A stretch of DNA of 64,000 nucleotides from Manis javanica (taxonomy: Eukaryota; Chordata; Mammalia; Pholidota; Manidae). Below are positions 24,801 to 33,905 of this stretch, piece after piece (the stretch's first letter is position 1; the number at the start of each line of letters is the position of its first letter). The notes below the pieces were generated by a model. It worked only from the letters and a program-made list of their open reading frames with translations, had not been told where the DNA came from and ran no database searches. The stretch covers positions 6,897,001 to 6,961,000 of the forward strand of contig NC_133170.1 of the NCBI RefSeq assembly GCF_040802235.1. The letters run 5' to 3'. A program made the translations under genes and the position numbers.

Positions 24801-24900
24801 AACCTAATAACACAATTTGTTTTATCTTGCCTAGAAGCCACAAAACTGCAAATAGTAATAAAAATGAAACCCAGAATAGAAGCGCCAGCCTTCTGAAGCT
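21896..24900 (+). other. Provirus A interior with no recognisable retroviral coding
   Basis: About 3 kb between the gag start and the pol/env end, T-rich on the + strand (intron- or UTR-like), with no ORF over 64 codons. No zinc knuckle, DTG, VDD or integrase motif is seen in any frame. It has an A16 run (22929-22944), a short TA tract (23775-23788), an AATAAA near 23621 and a donor-like CAG|GTGAGT at 24435-24443. Two explanations fit: a long-lived defective ERV family whose interior has decayed beyond recognition while being mobilised, or a captured non-viral RNA segment. The sequence alone cannot separate them. Confidence 0.6.
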
Positions 24901-24979
24901 CTCTCAACTGACCAGTGATGGAGACCTAGCTGCACCCTTTACTGCGCCCCCTTCTCAGCACGAAGCAGCCAGAGCGGTC

Positions 24980-25000
24980 ATCGCCCCTTTTCCCTAGCAG
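24980..25000 (+). promoter_or_regulatory. Probable env splice acceptor
   Basis: The pyrimidine-rich 'tcgccccttttccctag' followed by 'cag' (AG at 24996-24997 and 24999-25000) sits about 110 bp before the Env ORF. That fits splicing from the leader donor to a subgenomic env RNA. Use is inferred only. Confidence 0.45.
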
Positions 25001-25109
25001 CAGCTAGAGTATCTGTAGAAGAAAGAATGAGACCATACCCATAGCCTTCCCTGGTAAAAACAGGTATTTAATCCCTCCTCCCAAGGGATGGTGGGCTTGT
25101 AACACTGGA

Positions 25110-25835
25110 GTGACCCCATGTGTCTCTACTTCTGCCTTCAACTCCTCCCGTGATTTCTGTATCATAGTCCAGTTAGTACCCAGACTAATGTATCATGATG
25201 ACTTATCATTCGTGGCAGAATTAGAACCTAAACTAAGGTATAAAAGAGAGCCAGTCTCACTCACTCTAGCTGTATTACTAAGAGTAGGAGTCGCAGCCGG
25301 AGTAGGACCAGGGGCAGCTGCAATTATACAAGAAAACCAACATTATGAAGGACTAAGAATAGCTATCGATGAAGATTTGAGAACTATAGAACAGTCTATT
25401 TCTAAACTTGAAAAGTCCCTAACCTCTCTCTCTGAAGTAGTGCTGCAAAATAGACGAGGGTTAGATTTACTATTTCTAAAAGAAAGTGGATTGTGTGCAG
25501 CTCAAAAAGAAGAATGTTGCTTCTATGCAGACCATACTGGAGTAGTAAGAGACTCAATGTCTAAATTAAGAGAAAGATTAGATCAGCGAAAGCGAGAACG
25601 AGAAGCTAACCAGAGCCTGTTTGAATCCTGGTTTTCTAGATCCCCATGGCTTACAACTCTAATATCCACTTTGGCAGGACCCCTGCTTATTTTTATATTG
25701 CTCCTCACCTTAGGTCCCTGCATTTTAAATCGAGTAATAACCTTTATTAGAGAAAGAGTAAGTGCTGTGCAGGTGCTAATGCTGAGACAACAGTATCATA
25801 CCCTCACACATCAAGAAGACACCAACATTCCATGA
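25110..25835 (+). CDS. env: Env fragment: C-terminal SU plus complete TM (p15E-like), intact ORF
   Basis: The 241-codon frame encodes the last 50 or so residues of surface unit SU, then a furin-type site RYKR (about residues 44-47), a Gly/Ala-rich hydrophobic fusion peptide (about 49-72), heptad-repeat helix (80-115), the immunosuppressive-domain region with LQNRRGLDLLFL (about 116-127), the CX6CC motif (residues 133-141, SU-linking cysteines), a Trp-rich pre-membrane segment, one membrane span (about 184-208) and a tail with a YHTL tyrosine signal. This is the gammaretroviral class I fusion subunit. The first ATG is inside SU, so the native start, signal peptide and receptor-binding domain are missing. 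Without SU it should not mediate entry, but a membrane-anchored TM could be made if translated. It has no stop or frameshift. Confidence 0.88.
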   Translation: MTPCVSTSAFNSSRDFCIIVQLVPRLMYHDDLSFVAELEPKLRYKREPVSLTLAVLLRVGVAAGVGPGAAAIIQENQHYEGLRIAIDEDLRTIEQSISKLEKSLTSLSEVVLQNRRGLDLLFLKESGLCAAQKEECCFYADHTGVVRDSMSKLRERLDQRKREREANQSLFESWFSRSPWLTTLISTLAGPLLIFILLLTLGPCILNRVITFIRERVSAVQVLMLRQQYHTLTHQEDTNIP

Positions 25836-25848
25836 TTAGAATGTTCAG

Positions 25849-25864
25849 AAAAAGAAGTGGGGAA
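25849..25864 (+). other. Polypurine tract
   Basis: AAAAAGAAGTGGGGAA lies directly before the 3' LTR. It is the plus-strand primer for reverse transcription, intact as expected in a recently integrated element. Confidence 0.88.
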
Positions 25865-26388
25865 TGTAGGACCCCAACCTCCCTGAGAAATAAGTTAGCC
25901 TAAGAGTAGCCATCTTGAAGCCCAAAAAGCCATTCTGATATATGACTCAGAGGGAACAACTGAAACCAGGTAACTCCTCTGGAAAAAACAAGTTAATCAA
26001 TCATGACTGCTGGCAGCGCTAACCTTTCGGTTAGTTAAGCATAAAAGCTGACCCTACCTTGCTACACCCCCAGGACGTGGCACTAACCCAGAAATCGTAG
26101 GTTTGAAAAATTACTGCCTTTGTAGTATTGTTATCTTGCTATGTAGTATTGTTATCTTGTTACTACAACATAATCTGTAACCATGGTAATTCTCTAGGGC
26201 TGAATGCCTCAGAAAATCCTATATAACCACTTAGTTGTAAGTACTCAGGGTCCTCGTTGAGACCTGCTGCGACGGGCTGACTTGGACCCCAACTAGTTGG
26301 CTTCCGAATAAATTCCTCTTGCTTGTTGCATCAAGAAACGTCTTTGGTGAGTGATTTGGGGCGGCGCCTTCCTCAGGGGAATCCAACA
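25865..26388 (+). repeat. Provirus A 3' LTR
   Basis: 524 bp, the same length as the 5' LTR and identical to it along its whole length by direct line-by-line reading. TATA box at 26219-26226 and AATAAA at 26307-26312 supply the 3' end of the transcript. Target duplication GTAC follows at 26389-26392. Confidence 0.93.
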
Positions 26389-26392
26389 GTAC
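26389..26392. repeat. Target-site duplication of provirus A, right copy
   Basis: GTAC, matching 20864-20867. Confidence 0.9.
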
Positions 26393-26765
26393 CATCCAAC
26401 AAAATGTTGCAGTAAAAGCAAAGGCCAGAGGAAATAAGTAAAAGATACAAGAGAGCAAGATTTTGGCAATGATGACCTGGCCCTACTCAGACACCAGGGA
26501 AATTCCCTACGGTGAACACAAACGCTCTGGTCGCGCCATAGTTAACATCTATTGTAGGATAGGGGTGGTTCACTTGACCTCGTGACCGGTTGGATCAAGG
26601 ATTTCTTAGTTTGGATTAGCTGTACACTTCCTGTTGCTTTAATTCCATTCTCCCCTAAGTAAACCTCTGATTGTATAAATGCTTCCCAGTGACCTAAATA
26701 GAGGACATGAAAAAAATACATCATTTTCACTATAAAATTTTAATGACAGATATCCTGGTCTATAG
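26393..26765. other. No gene recognised
   Basis: Flank of provirus A with short chance frames only. Confidence 0.45.
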
Positions 26766-26975
26766 GTTCTTGTGAGTTTAGATTCAGACCAGGACTTATA
26801 CTATTGGCTCCCATATTCTTAGGCCTTCAGTCTTGAATATGTTCCACCACTCCAGCTTGCAGGCAACAGACCGTGGGACTTGACTTCTGTAACCACAGGA
26901 GCCAATTATTCTTATCTGTATGTCTTTATCTATCTTATTAGTTCTGCTTTTCTAAGATACCCTGAAACAATAAAG
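26766..26975 (+). repeat. Ancient interspersed repeat end
   Basis: 'ttcttaggccttcagtcttg', 'ccactccagcttgcaggcaa', 'cgtgggacttgacttctg' and 'ctgcttttctaagataccct' follow a well-known old mammalian repeat terminus. The family is not named with confidence. Confidence 0.4.
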
Positions 26976-27039
26976 AACCAGTAGAGAGGACAGAACCTAG
27001 AGGGAGCCAAAGGGAGAAAACGAGACTAGAGAGGCAGGC

Positions 27040-27880
27040 AAAAGCCATATCAAGTAGCCCCGGAGTCCTTGGTGGGAAAATGTCGATTTTATTTGAAATG
27101 CATTGAAAATCCATTGCAAGGTTTTACTGAAGAGAGTGACATCTTATTTATATGTTGAAAAGTTTATTGTGGGTGCAGTGAGATGAGTGCAATAGAGGAA
27201 AACAAGACTGACAGCAGACAGGTCAGGTAAAAGGCTTTTTTCACTAATCCAGGTGAGACCCTGAAGCAGCTAAAAGCTAATGGCAACAGTATAGATGGAA
27301 GGAAATGAAGAGTTTAGGGAGATATTTCAAGGTCAGTATTGATTGGATTTGGTGACTGAGGAGATAAGAGCATTAGAGAAAGATACCTCCAGGCTCCTGA
27401 AAGGAGAAATTGGGTGAATGGTGGTATAATTCACTGGGAAATCGAAGAGGAAATGGTAAATATGCAGTTGAAAATAGAAGCTCAAAGGGGATTTTAGAAA
27501 ACTGGGGATGTATTTGTTCGTAGATGGTCCCTGAAGCCATGGTTGTGGATAATGATGCCTATGGAAGAGAGCATGAAGAAGAAAAGCCAGCCCAAGTCTT
27601 TGAGTTTTGAGAATCTGGACATTTAAAGACTGGAGGAAGGGGATAAACTGAACAAGGAGACTAAGAAGAAACGACTATAGTGTAGGCAGAAAACCAGGAG
27701 CGCATAGTATCAAAGAGCTGCTGAAAGACAAGGAAAATGAAGATTGAAAAGCAGCCACTGGATTTCAAGACAAGGAGGTCGTTGAAAACCTCGGTAAGAG
27801 TCATTTCAGGCCAGACGCAGTGGCAGAGGAATACATATGAGGTGACAGGAGGTGTAGATGTCTAAGAAATACAGACACAA
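27040..27880 (-). mobile_element. L2 LINE, antisense
   Basis: The segment reads as the complement of L2 reverse-transcriptase and 3' sequence. Read on the minus strand it contains the block equivalent to the RT region near 'tttcagcagctctttgatac' (complement of about 27710-27730). The pattern continues the same family as 42790-43125. Many stops; non-functional. Confidence 0.5.
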
Positions 27881-27974
27881 AAGGAGGAGACAGGCCACAG
27901 AATAATCGCTCAAAAAAAACAGTGGTTTTTGTTACTACTATTTTATAGTTATTTAATAAAGTTTATAAGTACTC

Positions 27975-28295
27975 AGGAGTTTTCACTTATGTATATTTAC
28001 TTATGTTTCTACTATTAATTTTATTTTTTAAAATATGCAATGCATCCAAATGGCTCCAAATTCAAAAGGAACAAAAAGCGAAATGTTCGCTTCCCAGCCT
28101 GTCCCTCAACCCCCATTTTCTTTCCCACAGGCACCAACGTTGTGACTTTAGCTACCTGATTCTTCTTAGCTGCACCGTAAGTATTCAATTACAGATATTT
28201 CTGCACTTTCTTTAACCAGTGTGCTATCGAGATACATGTGGCTTGTTACCAGTCTTACCCTATTACAAATAGTGAAGCCATTGGATGTGTCATTT
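27975..28295 (-). mobile_element. Old L1-like fragment, antisense
   Basis: The order 'aaattcaaaaggaacaaaaa', 'tcgcttcccagcctgtccc', 'ttaaccagtgtgctatcgag', 'ggcttgttaccagtcttacc' and 'ctattacaaatagtgaagcc' resembles the complement of an old L1 region. The frame 28003-28215 is not a gene. Confidence 0.4.
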
Positions 28296-30210
28296 CACGT
28301 ATGTGTGTGTCTCAGGTTTGTCTCCCTGGAAGCAGAGATTCTGGTGGAGATTCTTGAGTGAGTGATTTATTAGGAGAACACTCTCAGGAGAAACCTGAGA
28401 GTAAGAGAAGCAGGACAGGGAAGGGGAAGAATAAAGCACGAAGGTGGCTTCAAGTAAGTCTGGATTCAGTCTGCTCCTACAGGGAGCTCTGAAGTATAAA
28501 CTGCAAACAGAATCTGCCCTTAGGCTACGGATCAGAACGTTTGCACCCCTATAGAGATGGTCACTGGTTATGGGCTACCCCAGGGTCAGGGGCTGGGGGT
28601 AGTAATGGGGATCAGCGCATAAATCCAGGCACTGCAGGCCCAAGGGCTGTAATCATCCACAGGCAATCCTCTGGGGTTGTAGGTGGAAGCCATTCTTATC
28701 AGCATCCACACTTGCTGGGGGGGGTGGGCATACCAAAAAGGTAGCAGGGATCCCCAAGGATCTAGGCAGGGTCACCAACAGGTTCTGCAACAGTGAGTGC
28801 AACTGTAAGATCAATTCCTAGGAGGAAAATTGCTGTAGGCAGCTAACATTGCTACTTGCGTCTTCAAACAATATCCATCCACCCCACCCCTGCCCAATCC
28901 TTGTTCCTAATAGAACCCTGGTTTTATTTGAAGTAGCTGTATGCCCAGTATTAATAATTATTATTATAGAAATTAACATTCATTTGTGTGCCTTGAAGGC
29001 AACAAATTATAAGTGTGCCTTCACAAAACTTAACTCACTTTATTCTCTCAATGTCTCCACCTCTGTCTGAGAGAGACGTATCAGTACTCTTGCAAAAAAT
29101 CTTCAATATTAAGAACACGTAATTCATTGACAGTGAATTTTGAGTAAGTTTGCTCTCCTAACAACTAGCTAAGATCCACTCCCTAAAAGTATGATGTTTT
29201 TTAACTTGGGGACATGGGGCAATAGTAATCTCATTAGCCTAGGGTATTTGGGAAAGGAGCCACACCCCAAAACTGCAGTGAGAAGGTACAGTCCCACAAG
29301 AGAACCTGAGATTGAGGAAAAGATGGATTCCATGGGAGGAACAGACTGCAAAACGAATGTCCCTGCATTACCAAAAGACAAGTTTGACCCATCCTGAGAT
29401 TTCTGCACTATAGTCTGTGGGAAAATAGACTTGTCTCTGTTTGCTGTGTTCCTGCAAATTTACAGTCTCTTGGGCCATGGGCGTTGAACTACTGGGAAGG
29501 TGAGATGTTTGCTTGTGTGTCCCCAGAAACATTTGCTCTTTACAACCCTGCTTGTGGAGACATTTCTGCCATTTAAAGGGTAATAAAACCCCTCTTATCT
29601 TACCTGGAGTCAAAGCCTTTTGTTCCAGGACAGGGAACTTTCCCTCCACTCTAGAGATACCTTAACACGATTTAAACTATCTCCCTAAGTGTTTACACAT
29701 CAAAAGAGGAGAAAACCCTAGTTATAATCTCAAAGAGGGTGGTTTACCTTTCCCTAGAGACAATTTAGATAATTTAGACTCCAAAGATAAATTAGCTTCC
29801 AAAGGATTGAATCGGAGAGTCGTCTTCTGCTCCCAAGGAAAATTAAATTGACATTAGGGGCAAAGATTTTTCTCCCTCCTTGGAGAAGGGGAAAGAGGAA
29901 AGGTCCTCTCTCCCTACATAAACTCCCAGATCCATATTCCGGAGCCCCCTTCCTATAGCATGGTCTCACCATACATGCTGGCTTCGCCTCGAGCTCTCTC
30001 TGCACCTCACTGGGTGGGGTGTAGGCGTGAGGGACAAACGCAGCAACAGTTACTCCGCCTGGGGAGTAAAGCTCAGGTATGTCTGATGTTTTTGCTGCTG
30101 TGTATCTCTCTCTCTCCCCCTACCTTCCTGTCTATGGATATGCAAGTAGGGTAACATCTCTGACCCATCCCAGTTTCTGACTTGGCATAATCTTACTTTA
30201 AGAAATTAGT
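28296..30210. other. No gene recognised; weak MIR near 28950-29110
   Basis: A repeat-like stretch (28310-28740) has an antisense LTR flavour ('gagtgatttattaggagaac'). A weak MIR-like core is at 28950-29110 ('aattattattatagaaatta'). ORFs at 29169-29649 and 29754-30154 on both strands show no domains. 29880-30160 is locally GC-richer. Confidence 0.35.
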
Positions 30211-30215
30211 GAATT

Positions 30216-30722
30216 TGTAAGACCCACTGGCCTTATTCCGGTCTGCGCTTCCCCCTAGTGAGGAGACGAAGGCCACGGCAGATCGATGCAACAAGCAAGA
30301 GGTTTGTTATTATTCCAGGTAGCTGGGGTCCAAGTGTCTGCCTCATACAGGTTTCAACAAGGACCCCGAGCACTCAAAGCCAAGGGTTTATATAGCATTT
30401 TCAAAGCACTTAACTCATAGTAATTTTCCACAGCTATAAATTATTCTTGCAAGACATACATCCCGGGGTTAGGCAAGGGCAAGATAAGACCACCCCTCAA
30501 TTGTCAGGGTGGTTCTGCACGATAAGCTTGGTATGTAGGATTAAATGACCAAGGCCAGCTGACCAGGGGTCACCGCTGCCTGATTCCGGTGCTCATGATT
30601 GATTAACTTGTTTTTCAAGGCCTTACCCAGTTCCTGTTTTTCTTTTTAAGTCACACACTCAGAAAATGGCTTCTAGGCCCTTAAGATGGCTACTCTTATG
30701 CTAACCTATTTCTGTTCTTACA
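30216..30722 (-). mobile_element. Solo LTR related to provirus A, antisense
   Basis: 507 bp with TG...CA ends. The + strand shows antisense blocks shared with the other copies: 'gatgcaacaagcaagagg', 'caaggaccccgagcactcaa' and 'tagaagccattttctgag' type (complement). U3 and R agree with provirus A and 31620-32110, but the U5 (30216-30285) is a different sequence from either. GAATT stands on both sides (30211-30215, 30723-30727), one base longer than the 4 bp usual for this group, so one base may be chance. Confidence 0.8.
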
Positions 30723-30727
30723 GAATT

Positions 30728-31619
30728 ATTTTTCCAAATAGTGGTTCAACCAACATTGAGTTTATAGTATATATAAAATATCACTTATCTACTTTCCTGT
30801 TTAAAATGGAGGAAATCTAAACATGAGGGAACATTGAGAAAATCCAAATGGACGAACATTCCAGAAACCTATTGGTCTATGTGCTTCAAAAATAATGTCA
30901 CGGGAGACAAAGTCTGAGGAATTGTTCAAGGTTAAAGAAGACCTTTAACCTTCTGAAATGTCTGAAGGGGGAAGGGTTTACAGAGGGTATTTACTGGAAC
31001 AGTTTGTAAATTTGCATAAGGACTATATTGATAATAACAATGTGTTGATGTTCAATTTCCTGTATTTGGTAATTAGACTGGTTTTACAAGAGAATATCTT
31101 GTTGTTAGATGATAAAACTAAATTATTCGGGTGTGACAGGTTATGATATCTGTTTTAGTTTCAAAGGGAGAGAGAGAAAAAAAGGAAATGTGGTGTTTAC
31201 TGAACATTGGTGATCTAGGTGAAGGGGTTCCAGAGTTTATGGCACTGTTCTTGCAACTTTTCTCTAAAATATTTTTCAAAATTAAAAAAAAAAGGAAAAG
31301 TAACCCCATCAAGAGAAAAATCTAATATGGGGCAGGCCCTGGGCTAACCACAGCCCTAGGGAGAGCATCATGAATGCGGATATTCCAGGCCTCAAAAACC
31401 TGCCAGTCTAGTGAAGGAGATGAACTAGCAAGTCGATACGTGCAATAAAGAAGCATAGTGTTTCAGAATATGATTATGACCATTTTCTTCACGTGGCTTA
31501 TGTGTCTCCATTCTCTCGATTCCCCTCCGATCTCCCTCGCTGCTACTTCTGTGTTCGCTGTTAAATTCTCTCCATTTCCCCAAACTCTATGTTCTGGAGC
31601 TCACGTTATGGACATGGAC
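30728..31619. other. No gene recognised
   Basis: AT-rich spacer between two inverted solo LTRs. Small frames on both strands without domains. Confidence 0.45.
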
Positions 31620-32110
31620 TGTAAGAATAGAAATAGGTTAGCATAAGCATAGCCATCTTAAAGGCCTAGAAGCCATTTTCTGAGTACGTGACTTAGAAAG
31701 AAAAACTGGAACTGGGTAAGGCCTTGAAAAACAAGTTAATCATGAGCACCGGGTGGTGGGCAGCTGTGACCCTTGGTCAGCTAACCTTGGTCACTAAATC
31801 TTACATACCAAGCTTATCGTGCAGAACCTCCCTAACCATTGAGGAGTAGTCTTACCCTGCCCTTGCTTAACCCCAGGATATATGTCTTGCAAGAATAATG
31901 TATAGTTATAGAAAATTGCTATGAGTTAAGTGCTTTGAAATTGCTATATAAACCCTTGGCTCTGAGTGCTCGGGGTCCTTGTTGAAACCCGCTGCGTCGG
32001 GCTGACTTGGACCCCAACTAGTTGGCTAAATAAAGACTTTGCTTGAATTTACATCTCTATGCCTGTGTAGTTTGTTCTCTAGAGAAGCCTCGGAAGCCTG
32101 GACCCTAACA
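31620..32110 (+). mobile_element. Solo LTR with A-type U3 and B-type U5
   Basis: 491 bp, starting TGTAAGAATAG and ending CCCTAACA. GGAC is duplicated exactly on both sides (31616-31619, 32111-32114). 'gctatataaaccc' near 31942 is the TATA region and 'ctaaataaagactttgcttg' the polyadenylation region. U3 is close to provirus A and the solo copies, whereas the U5 with 'ttacatctctatgcctgtg' and the end 'ggaccctaaca' agree with provirus B's LTR (39408-39950). It is a recombinant LTR. Confidence 0.88.
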
Positions 32111-32289
32111 GGACCTCTTCCCTACCCTGTCCCTCATGCTCCTTAGGTGGACTGAACTAGTGATACAGCTTTAAAGATCATCGACAAGCCAGTAACCCCC
32201 TAAGGTGCACGTCCATCCTGGGCCTCCCTCTCTTCTGAACTCCTGCCTATTCACCATCTCCAACTGGATGTCAGACAGGCATGGAAAAT
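32111..32289. other. Unassigned short spacer
   Basis: Unassigned apart from the GGAC duplication at its left end. Confidence 0.4.
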
Positions 32290-33720
32290 ATCTGAAAACA
32301 AACTCTTGATTTCCTTTCAAACCTACTCCTTCCATAGCATTACCTATTTCAAGGAACAAAAGCTTTTTCCTTCCATGTTTAGGGCAAACACCTTGGAGGC
32401 ACCTTTGACATCTGTCTTTCTCTCAAACTGCATGAATCCTTTAATTAATTTCATTGGACTTAAATTCAGCCATAATCTGACCACCTTGTGGCACTTCACA
32501 GCTACCACTGTTCCAAACCATTGTTGGAGAAGAAGACATTTCCTCTACCCCCTTGAGGTTCTTCTAGTTGGTCTGAGAATCAAACTGACATGACATAGAT
32601 TAACAGGAGAAAAAAACATTTAATTGCGTGTACTTAGGGAATCCCTAGACATAGATTCCAAAGACAGTCAGGAAAATGAAGTATATATGTGGTCCTGAAC
32701 TAAGAAGAGGAGGGTAGGGGTCTGGGACTTCAAAGGAAAAGAGAAACAATTCACAGGAAGGTGAAAGAATAAGCATTGTGTGGACAAATGCCTGAACGGG
32801 CCACCCAGAGGCCATGGGGAGGAGAGGGATTTTAACGCCCTGAGCCACATGCCCCCCAGTCTACCACGCCTAGTTCATATTGTGCTGTACTTCTCTAAGG
32901 GGAGGGCTCTCCTCCTGGAGCAATTCCTCCATGCAAATTCTTTTTAAGCAGTTGGAGCCTGGGGGGCAGGTCAAAGTGTCTTTCTGAGCCTTGGGCCTTG
33001 ACTGTTTTCAGTGCTCAGGTCACCGTGGCACATCCTGGAGCAGTCTGCCCCCGGCCCCTACACCATCACTATTTCCTGCCCAGATTACTGCAATAATTTC
33101 CTAATTAATCTCTACAAATCTCTGTATCTAGTCTTCATACTGTTAAACTGCAAGCCAGATCATGTTGCCCTCGGCTCAAAGCCTCCAAGGGCATCCCATC
33201 TCACTGTGATTTACGGCCCCACCCAGCCCTTATCTCCCTGACCTCGTCTCCTTATATTCTTCTCCAGGTTCCCTCAGCTCCAACCACACTGGCCTCCTTT
33301 CTGTCCCCTAAATGCAGTATGCGTCTACCTCAGGACCTTTGCTCTTGATTGTCCTTCTGTCTGGAGCCCTCTTCATCGCATTACCATGTGGCTTCCTCCC
33401 TCCCTTCCTCCAGGTTTCTATTCAGATGTCACCTTCATGGCGAAGATTTCCCTGACCACCCCATGTATTCTTTTTTTAATTTCTGCCCTCTACCCCCAGG
33501 ACTGCCTAACCCGTTGCTCTCTTAGTTTTTTTCCATAGTACTTACTCCCATTTGATATATTATCTATTTGTCATTTTTTATTTGTAGTTTTTTTGTGTTC
33601 CCCAATTAAATGTAAACTCCCTGAGAGCAAAAACAGTTATGTTCACTGTTTTATCCCTAGACTAGACCAATGCCTGTCACATACTACATGTTCAATAAAC
33701 ACTTGTTGAATGTGTACACA
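32290..33720 (+). mobile_element. L2 LINE 3' half, interrupted by an LTR
   Basis: The left part (32290-32521) and right part (33011-33720) follow L2 order: 'caaacctactccttccatag', 'gattactgcaataatttcct', 'cagatcatgttgccctcg', 'tccaaccacactggcctcct', 'caggacctttgctcttga', 'cttccctgaccacccc' type, and the L2 terminus 'atgttcaataaacacttg'. An LTR (32522-33010) sits inside. The copy is ancient and without coding capacity. Confidence 0.75.
32522..33010 (-). mobile_element. ERVL-type solo LTR nested in L2, antisense
   Basis: The + strand begins 'tgttggagaagaag' and ends 'gactgttttca'. Antisense ATTAAA is at about 32616-32623 ('catttaattgcg'). The same family occurs in sense at 44535-44998, where 'actgtctttggaatctatgt' and 'tcctgttaatctgtc' are shared with the complement of this copy. 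No matching flanking duplication was found, so the edges may be frayed. Confidence 0.65.
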
Positions 33721-33905
33721 GTATGTAGGGAACACACATAGAATTTACACAGAATCATAGATTATCATTGTATTTGGTTAAAAGCCTTGGAAAACAGAGA
33801 ACAAGATCATGTAGATATGGGTATTTGGAGGATTTTCAATACTATAGGAAAATTGCCCTAGTCCACAAGAAAGAAGGAAGTTGGATGGCTGGCTCTGAAA
33901 CTAGC
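33721..33905. other. Junction zone left of provirus B
   Basis: Sequence between the L2 end and the point where integrase homology stops (about 33906). It does not resemble an LTR. It may be flank joined to the provirus by a deletion. Confidence 0.45.

Larger units (their letters stand above)
20868..26388 (+). mobile_element. Provirus A: young, internally replaced gammaretroviral ERV
   Basis: The unit is 5,521 bp: LTR (524), tRNA-Pro primer site, leader with donor site, eight gag codons, about 3 kb without recognisable gag/pol, Env SU tail plus TM, polypurine tract, LTR (524). The two LTRs are identical at every position I compared, and GTAC flanks both sides, so integration was recent and the structure is the original insert and not a patchwork of later deletions. 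With no Gag, protease, reverse transcriptase or integrase it must have been mobilised in trans. Whether it is one of a family of such elements cannot be seen from one copy. Confidence 0.9.
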
